Shown here: one piece after another, positions 59,225 to 64,000 of the stretch
Position numbering within the stretch: position 1 is the first letter of the stretch
Layout: each line of letters opens with the position of its first letter
Assembly (NCBI RefSeq): GCF_900114015.1
Contig: NZ_FORN01000027.1
Coordinates: forward strand, 1-64,000
DNA length: 64,000 nt
Reading direction: 5' to 3'
Source of the DNA: Caulobacter sp. UNC279MFTsu5.1
GTDB taxonomy: Bacteria; Pseudomonadota; Alphaproteobacteria; Caulobacterales; Caulobacteraceae
Notes under the pieces: model-generated
What the model saw: the letters and a program-made list of their open reading frames with translations, nothing else
Database searches by the model: none
What the model was told of the DNA's origin: nothing
Made by a program: the position numbers and the translations under genes

Positions 59225-60798
59225 CCCTGCCCGCCGTCACCCCGCGCGAAGTCCGCCAGGACTGGATCGCCCGCCGCGAAATCGCCCTGCTGGACCTGCG
59301 CGAGGAGGATCCGTTCGCCCGCGCCCACCCGCTGTTCGCCTCGCAGCTGCCGCTCAGTCGGCTGGAACTGGAGATCCTGGACCGGGTCCCGCGCAAGGAC
59401 GCCAAGATCGTGCTGTACGACAACGGCGAGGGCCTGGTCTCGCCGGCCGGCAAGCGGCTGGCCGCCCTGGGCTACACGCAGGTCCGCGCCCTGGCCGGCG
59501 GCCTCCAGGCTTGGAAGGACGCCGGCTACGAGCTGTTCCAGGACGTCAATTCCTACAGCAAGGCGTTCGGCGAACTGGTCGAGGCGCGGCGCCACACCCC
59601 GTCCCTGCCCGCCCAGGAGGTGCAGGCCCTGATCGACCTGGGCGCCGACCAGGTGATCCTCGACGCCCGTCGGTTTGAGGAATACGCGGTGATGAGCATC
59701 CCGGGGGGGATCAGCACCCCGGGCGCCGAACTGGTGCTGCGGGCCCGCGAGCTGGCCCCGAACCCGGCGACTACGATTATCGTCAACTGCGCCGGCCGCA
59801 CCCGCAGCCTGATCGGCGCCCAGTCGCTGCTGAACGCCGGTGTGCCCAACCCGGTCTTCGCCCTGCGCAACGGCACCATCGGCTGGACCCTGGCCCAGCA
59901 GACGCTGGAGCATGGCCAGGGCCGCCGCTTTCCGGCGGTCTCCGACCAGACCCTCGACGAAGCCCGGACCAAGGCGCGTGACGTGGCCTACCGCGCCGGC
60001 GTCCGACGGATCGACGCCGAGGGTTTGGCCGACCTGGCCCAGGACCGCAAGCGCACCCTCTACCGCTTCGACGTCCGCACGCCCGAGGAATACGCCGCCG
60101 GCCACCTGCCCGGCTTCCGCTCGGCCCCCGGCGGCCAACTGGTGCAGGAGACCGACGTCTTCGCCCCGGTGCGCGGCGGCCGCATCGTGCTGGCCGACGA
60201 CCTGGGCCCACGCGCCGACATGAGCGCCTCGTGGCTGGCCCAGTTGGGCTGGGACGTTTATGTGCTGGATGGCGGGTTCGACGGCGAGTTGGAGACCGGC
60301 GCCTGGCGGCCCAGCGCGCCGCCGATCCCCACCGTCGAGACGATCAGCCCCGACGACCTGGCCGTGGCCCTGGGCGATGGCGCGGTGGTGGTGCTGGACC
60401 TCGCCCCTAGCCCCGTCCACCGCAAGGGCCACGTCCCCGGCGCCTGGTTCGCGATCCGCGCCCGCCTAGCCGAGGCCTTCGAACGCATCCCCGAGGGCCT
60501 GCCGATCGTCCTGACCTCGCCCGACGGCCGCCTGGCCCGGCTGGCCGCGGCCGAGGTCGAGGAGATATCCGACCATCCGGTGCGGGTGCTGGAGGGCGGG
60601 ACGGACGCCTGGACGCAGACCGGCCGCCGATTGGACACCGGCCTGGTCCGCGCCGCCTCCGATCCGGAGGACGTCTACAAGCGCCCCTACGAGGGCACGG
60701 ACAACGCCGCCGAGGCTATGCAGGCCTATCTGGACTGGGAGTTCGGCCTGGTCGACCAGCTGGCCCGCGACGGCTCGCACGGCTTCTTCGTGATCTGA
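59221..60798 (+). CDS. Four-domain rhodanese-family sulfurtransferase
   Basis: The 525-aa protein contains four consecutive rhodanese domains (roughly residues 5-110, 125-230, 265-370 and 380-485) plus a C-terminal tail. Only domain 2 keeps a catalytic-loop cysteine: Cys190 in IVNCAGRTRSL. The loop equivalents read YDNGEG in domain 1, ADDLGPRAD in domain 3 (near 326) and TSPDGRLAR in domain 4 (Ser433). It should move sulfane sulfur to cyanide, a thiol or sulfite. Translation is coupled to the dioxygenase gene. Confidence 0.92.
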   Translation: MTLPAVTPREVRQDWIARREIALLDLREEDPFARAHPLFASQLPLSRLELEILDRVPRKDAKIVLYDNGEGLVSPAGKRLAALGYTQVRALAGGLQAWKDAGYELFQDVNSYSKAFGELVEARRHTPSLPAQEVQALIDLGADQVILDARRFEEYAVMSIPGGISTPGAELVLRARELAPNPATTIIVNCAGRTRSLIGAQSLLNAGVPNPVFALRNGTIGWTLAQQTLEHGQGRRFPAVSDQTLDEARTKARDVAYRAGVRRIDAEGLADLAQDRKRTLYRFDVRTPEEYAAGHLPGFRSAPGGQLVQETDVFAPVRGGRIVLADDLGPRADMSASWLAQLGWDVYVLDGGFDGELETGAWRPSAPPIPTVETISPDDLAVALGDGAVVVLDLAPSPVHRKGHVPGAWFAIRARLAEAFERIPEGLPIVLTSPDGRLARLAAAEVEEISDHPVRVLEGGTDAWTQTGRRLDTGLVRAASDPEDVYKRPYEGTDNAAEAMQAYLDWEFGLVDQLARDGSHGFFVI

Positions 60799-60806
60799 GG
60801 CCAGCG

Positions 60807-61448
60807 ATGTCCCTGAAACTCTATTTCGCTCCCGGCTCCTCGGCCTTCGCACCGCTGATCGCCCTGGAGGAGCTGGGCGTGGCCTATGACGTCCACCCCG
60901 TCGACCTGGCGGCCGGCGAGCAGCGCCAGCCGGCCTATCTGAAGGTCAATCCGCGCGGCCGGGTCCCGACCCTGGCGGTGGACGGCGAGCCGGTCACCGA
61001 GGTGTTGGCGATCCTGACCTACCTGGCCCACGCCTATCCGCACAGCGAACTGCTGCCCCTGGCCGACCCGCTGAAGCTGGCCCACGCCTACGAGGTGATG
61101 AGCTGGTTCGCCAGCACCGTGCATGTGGCCTTCTCGCAGATCGCCCGACCCGAGCGCTTCGCCGACGACGACGGCGTCAAGGCGGCCCTGGCCACGCCCG
61201 GCGAGGCCCGCTTCCACCGCACCCTGACCGACATCGAGCGCCTGGCCCAGGGGTCCGGCCCCTGGCTGCTGGGCGACGACTTCAGCGCCGTCGACGCCTA
61301 CGCCCTGGTGATCTGGCGCTGGGCCGAACGCCGCCAGATCGACACGTCCGCCTATCCCGCCTGGAGCGCCAAGGCGGCCCGCGCCCTGGCCCGCCCGTCC
61401 GTCCGCCGCGCCCTGCGCAAGGAAGCCTCGCCCAAGGTCGCCGCCTGA
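60807..61448 (+). CDS. Glutathione S-transferase
   Basis: The 213-aa protein has a thioredoxin-like N-terminal domain (MSLKLYFAPGSSAFAPLIAL, NPRGRVPTLAVDGEPVTEVL) and a helical C-terminal domain with LLGDDFSAVDAYALVIWRW. The SSA segment near residue 11 is where the catalytic Ser/Cys of beta- or theta-like GSTs lies. In this cluster it may cleave a thioether or disulfide, or detoxify an electrophilic product. It lies 8 bp after the rhodanese stop; a 92-bp gap follows. Confidence 0.92.
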   Translation: MSLKLYFAPGSSAFAPLIALEELGVAYDVHPVDLAAGEQRQPAYLKVNPRGRVPTLAVDGEPVTEVLAILTYLAHAYPHSELLPLADPLKLAHAYEVMSWFASTVHVAFSQIARPERFADDDGVKAALATPGEARFHRTLTDIERLAQGSGPWLLGDDFSAVDAYALVIWRWAERRQIDTSAYPAWSAKAARALARPSVRRALRKEASPKVAA

Positions 61449-61540
61449 TGAGGCGCCCTGATCAAACCCTTGAGAAAGCCTCGCTTTTCTAGCCGCCGCT
61501 CATCCTCGAAATTCTCCCTCGCACAAGATCGGAGCCTCCC

Positions 61541-62635
61541 ATGCCTGTCGAATTCATCGGCTATATCGGCACCCAGCATCAGTCCGAGATCCACCCGGCC
61601 CAGGGCCCGGTGATCGACCGCGACTATGTCGAGCGCGTCGCCCGCGCCCATGACGAGGGCGGCTTCGACCGCGCCCTGGTCGCCTTCGGCTCGACCTCGC
61701 CGGAAAGCCAGCTGGTCGTGGCTCATGCCGCCTCGGTGACCCAGCGACTGGGCTTCATGATCGCCCACCGCCCCGGCTTCACCGCCCCCACCGTCGCGGC
61801 CCGCCAGTTGGCGACCCTGGACCAGTTCACCGGCGGCCGTATCGCCGTGCACATCATCACCGGCGGCTCGGACAACGAACTGGCCAAGGACGGCGACCAC
61901 CTGACCAAGGACCAGCGCTACGCCCGCACCAGCGAGTACCTGGACATCGTCCGCCAGGAGTGGACCAGCGACAAGCCGTTCGACTATCGCGGCGACTACT
62001 ACAACGTCGTCCAGGCGTTCGGCGGGGTGAAGCCGCTGCAGAAGCCGCAGATCCCGGTCTATTTCGGCGGCTCGTCCGACGCGGCCATCCCCGTAGCCGG
62101 CAAGCACGCCGACATCTTCGCCCTATGGGGCGAGACCCAGGCCCAGGTCGCCGAGACCATCGCCCGGGTGCGCCACGCCGCGGCCAAGCACGGCCGCCAG
62201 GTGAAGTTCTCTCTGTCGCTGCGGCCGGTGATCGCCGAGACCGAGGAGGCGGCGTGGGCCAAGGCCGACGACATCGTCGCCAAGGCCAAGGCCCTGCGCG
62301 AGAAGGCCGGCCTGCCGACCTCGGAGCATACGCCGCCGAACGCCGGCTCGCAACGCCTGCTCGACGCCGCCAAGCTGGGCGCGCGCCTGGACAAGCGCTT
62401 GTGGACCGGCGTCGCCGCCGTCACCGGCGCGGCGGGCAACTCCACCGGCCTAGTCGGCACGCCGCAGCAGGTGGCCGAGGCCCTGCTGGACTATTACGAC
62501 CTGGGTGTCTCGACCTTCCTGATCCGCGGCTTCGATCCGCTGGATGACGCGATCGCCTATGGCCGCGACCTGATCCCGCTGGTGCGCGAGCTGGTCGCCC
62601 AGCGCGACGCCCGTCCGGCGGCCGTGGCGGGCTAG
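61541..62635 (+). CDS. SsuD-like FMNH2-dependent monooxygenase (LLM class)
   Basis: The 364-aa luciferase-like monooxygenase has the SsuD pattern: MPVEFIGYIGTQHQSEIHPA, VAARQLATLDQFTGGRIAVH, IITGGSDNELAKDGDHL, RYARTSEYLDIVRQEW, PVYFGGSSDAAIPVAGKHAD and LWTGVAAVTGAAGNSTGLVG. SsuD enzymes use FMNH2 and O2 to release sulfite and an aldehyde from sulfonates. Related LLM proteins act on sulfones, so the exact substrate is open. The flavin reductase follows after 5 bp. CGGAGCCTCCC precedes the ATG. Confidence 0.93.
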   Translation: MPVEFIGYIGTQHQSEIHPAQGPVIDRDYVERVARAHDEGGFDRALVAFGSTSPESQLVVAHAASVTQRLGFMIAHRPGFTAPTVAARQLATLDQFTGGRIAVHIITGGSDNELAKDGDHLTKDQRYARTSEYLDIVRQEWTSDKPFDYRGDYYNVVQAFGGVKPLQKPQIPVYFGGSSDAAIPVAGKHADIFALWGETQAQVAETIARVRHAAAKHGRQVKFSLSLRPVIAETEEAAWAKADDIVAKAKALREKAGLPTSEHTPPNAGSQRLLDAAKLGARLDKRLWTGVAAVTGAAGNSTGLVGTPQQVAEALLDYYDLGVSTFLIRGFDPLDDAIAYGRDLIPLVRELVAQRDARPAAVAG

Positions 62636-62640
62636 CGGTC

Positions 62641-63243
62641 ATGGCGCCGCTCGACATCGATCCGCGCTGGCTGGGCGACGCCGCCTGGCCGGCCGCCGCG
62701 CCGTTCGGCGACGCCTCGTCCGGCGCGGAGCCGCCCTACCTCGTCCACGCCGCACCCGCCGTTCCGCCGGTCGCACCCCAGGCGTTCAAGGAAGCCCTGG
62801 CGCGGCTGGCCAGCGGGGTGGCGATCATCTCGTGCTGGGACGGGTCCGCCCCGCGCGGCCTGCTGGTCAGCTCGATCACCGGCCTGTCGGTCGATCCGCC
62901 GCGGTTCCTGTTCTGCGTCCGCAAGGAGGCGTCCAGCCACGACGTCCTGGTCCGGGCCGAGCGCTGCGGCGTGGCGGTCCTGGCCGAGCACGACGAGGCC
63001 GAAGCCCGGCGTTTTTCGACCTCGAGCCTCAGCCACGAGCGCTTCGATCCCCGGCGCTGGCGGCTGACATCCGACGCGCCGCCGAGCTATCGCGGCGGGC
63101 TCTCGACGACCGCGTGCGCGATCGATCAGCGGATCGACGCCGGGACCCATACCGTGTTCATCGTCACGGCCGTGTCGGTCGACCTGGCGCCTGGCCTTCC
63201 CCTGGTCGCGCACGCCCGGTCGTTTCAACGCCTGGCGCCCTGA
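62641..63243 (+). CDS. Flavin reductase family protein
   Basis: The 200-aa protein has the flavin reductase split-barrel domain from about residue 45: FKEALARLASGVAIISCWDG, GLLVSSITGLSVDPPRFLFC, and a partly diverged end (STTACAIDQRIDAGTHTVFI with VSVDLAPGLPLV). It would supply FMNH2 to the SsuD-like and possibly the SfnB-like enzymes. The first 40 residues (Pro/Ala-rich) are an unusual extension. It is the last gene of the cluster, ending 4 bp from the convergent deacetylase-like gene. Confidence 0.92.
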   Translation: MAPLDIDPRWLGDAAWPAAAPFGDASSGAEPPYLVHAAPAVPPVAPQAFKEALARLASGVAIISCWDGSAPRGLLVSSITGLSVDPPRFLFCVRKEASSHDVLVRAERCGVAVLAEHDEAEARRFSTSSLSHERFDPRRWRLTSDAPPSYRGGLSTTACAIDQRIDAGTHTVFIVTAVSVDLAPGLPLVAHARSFQRLAP

Positions 63244-63247
63244 GCGC

Positions 63248-64000
63248 CTACCCCGCCTTCAGGACGCCCCGGTGGCCCGGGTTCCCAGTCGCCGGTTTGT
63301 CGAGGCGCGCGCGGGCGACGGGTTTGGCGACGGGCAGGAACGCCTCGAGGAAGCGCCAGGCCGGCTCGTCGTGGTCCAGGTGGTGCGTCAGCAGGCCCAG
63401 CGGCTGGTCCCAGGCCCCCTTCGCCCGGCGTTCGGCCAGCAGGCGGCGGGCGCGCAGCAGGAACCGGACCGCCCCCCGGAAGCGCGCCTGGGGTTTCCAG
63501 CGCATGACGTCCAGGTGGGCGTCCAGGCGGCCGGGCTCGGCTCCGTTCCGCATCTCGCCGTAGCAGGACAGGTCCAGGCCCTGCAGGCCCAGCGCCCGCT
63601 TCAGGGTCGGATGGGCGTTGTTCCAGGGCGGCACGAACAGGCGCGGCGTCACCCCGGCGCGGCGGAACACCTCGATCGCCGCGCCCAGGTCCGACATCAC
63701 GTCGGCCAGGCGGTCCAGGTCGTTGACCTCGCCGGACGGGCGGCCGGGCGGTGCGCGGTTCTCGTGGCGGAAGCCGTGAATCGCGAGCTCGATTTCAGGA
63801 GCCGCGCGGCAGGCCTTGACCAGGGCCGCGATGTCGCCGTCCGGCACAGCGGCCACTGTGATCGACGCATCGAAGCGGGCCGACAGGGCCAGCAGGCGAT
63901 CTAGGGCCGGCGTCGGCCGGCGCGCGTCGTCGTCCCGCCACCAGAACGCCGGCGCATGGCCGGCGGCCTTCCAGCGGGCCAGCTCCGGCCCGATCACGGC
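63248..64000 (-). CDS. Polysaccharide deacetylase-like protein, probably cut by window edge
   Basis: About 250 residues are visible. The NodB-like features are WWRDDDARRP (metal-binding Asp) and the HxxxH ligand pair in AIHGFRHENR, with RLFVPPWNN later. These belong to the carbohydrate esterase 4/polysaccharide deacetylase superfamily, which removes N- or O-acetyl groups from glycans. A GTG at 63997 could be the start, but the frame remains open to the edge, so the true start is probably outside. It converges with the flavin reductase gene without room for a clear terminator. Confidence 0.8.
   Translation of the reverse strand, partial: AVIGPELARWKAAGHAPAFWWRDDDARRPTPALDRLLALSARFDASITVAAVPDGDIAALVKACRAAPEIELAIHGFRHENRAPPGRPSGEVNDLDRLADVMSDLGAAIEVFRRAGVTPRLFVPPWNNAHPTLKRALGLQGLDLSCYGEMRNGAEPGRLDAHLDVMRWKPQARFRGAVRFLLRARRLLAERRAKGAWDQPLGLLTHHLDHDEPAWRFLEAFLPVAKPVARARLDKPATGNPGHRGVLKAG

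Overview
The window is high-GC DNA with dense genes, many TonB-dependent receptors (TBDRs), periplasmic glycoside hydrolases and ECF/FecR signalling. Together these suggest an oligotrophic alphaproteobacterium of the Caulobacterales (Caulobacter- or Phenylobacterium-like); this is inferred from gene content and style, not from a marker gene. I see no rRNA, tRNA or CRISPR array.

Region 1 (1-7.3 kb): the start of a PAS/GAF sensor kinase, an alpha/beta hydrolase whose nucleophile position is Asn, a DUF1272 zinc-ribbon-like protein, and a plant-polysaccharide set on the minus strand (GH27 alpha-galactosidase, GH51 arabinofuranosidase, GH43 enzyme). Region 2 (7.3-16.4 kb): a TBDR with an STN signalling domain in line with a hydrolase and a cupin protein. 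Facing it are an ECF sigma factor, a FecR anti-sigma factor and an isochorismatase-family hydrolase; then come an AraC-type regulator, another secreted hydrolase and a winged-helix protein. Region 3 (16.6-23.6 kb): two tandem paralogous beta-propeller sensor histidine kinases with one NarL-type response regulator. Region 4 (24-30 kb): an accessory block (chloroperoxidase-like hydrolase, ABM monooxygenase, sensorless histidine kinase, DJ-1/PfpI protein, another hydrolase, MBL-fold protein) ending in a hydrolase remnant that abuts a small tyrosine recombinase.

Region 5 (30.4-39.2 kb): a minus-strand operon for a trimeric autotransporter adhesin of about 1980 residues, with two small secreted proteins and an OmpH/Skp-like chaperone, preceded by a strikingly AT-rich stretch. 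At 39.25-40.0 kb two truncated genes (an autotransporter C-terminus and an AraC C-terminus) meet back to back. Region 6 (40-49.7 kb): a carbohydrate-utilisation operon (TBDR, two GH3 beta-glucosidases, a type-B carboxylesterase, a 62-residue protein) downstream of a LacI-family gene, with two perfect GACAACGTTGTC operators.

Region 7 (49.7-63.2 kb): the most distinctive part. It is a twelve-gene, plus-strand, mostly overlapping cluster next to a divergent LysR regulator. It contains an SsuABC-type transporter, an SfnB/DszC-like flavoprotein, a 2-hydroxyacid dehydrogenase, a class II aldolase, its own TBDR, a thiol dioxygenase, a four-domain rhodanese with one catalytic Cys, a GST, an SsuD-like monooxygenase and a flavin reductase. 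I read it as an uptake-to-sulfite system for an organosulfur compound not yet identified. A shared bipartite DNA motif lies upstream of both of its probable transcription units. A polysaccharide-deacetylase-like gene runs into the right edge.
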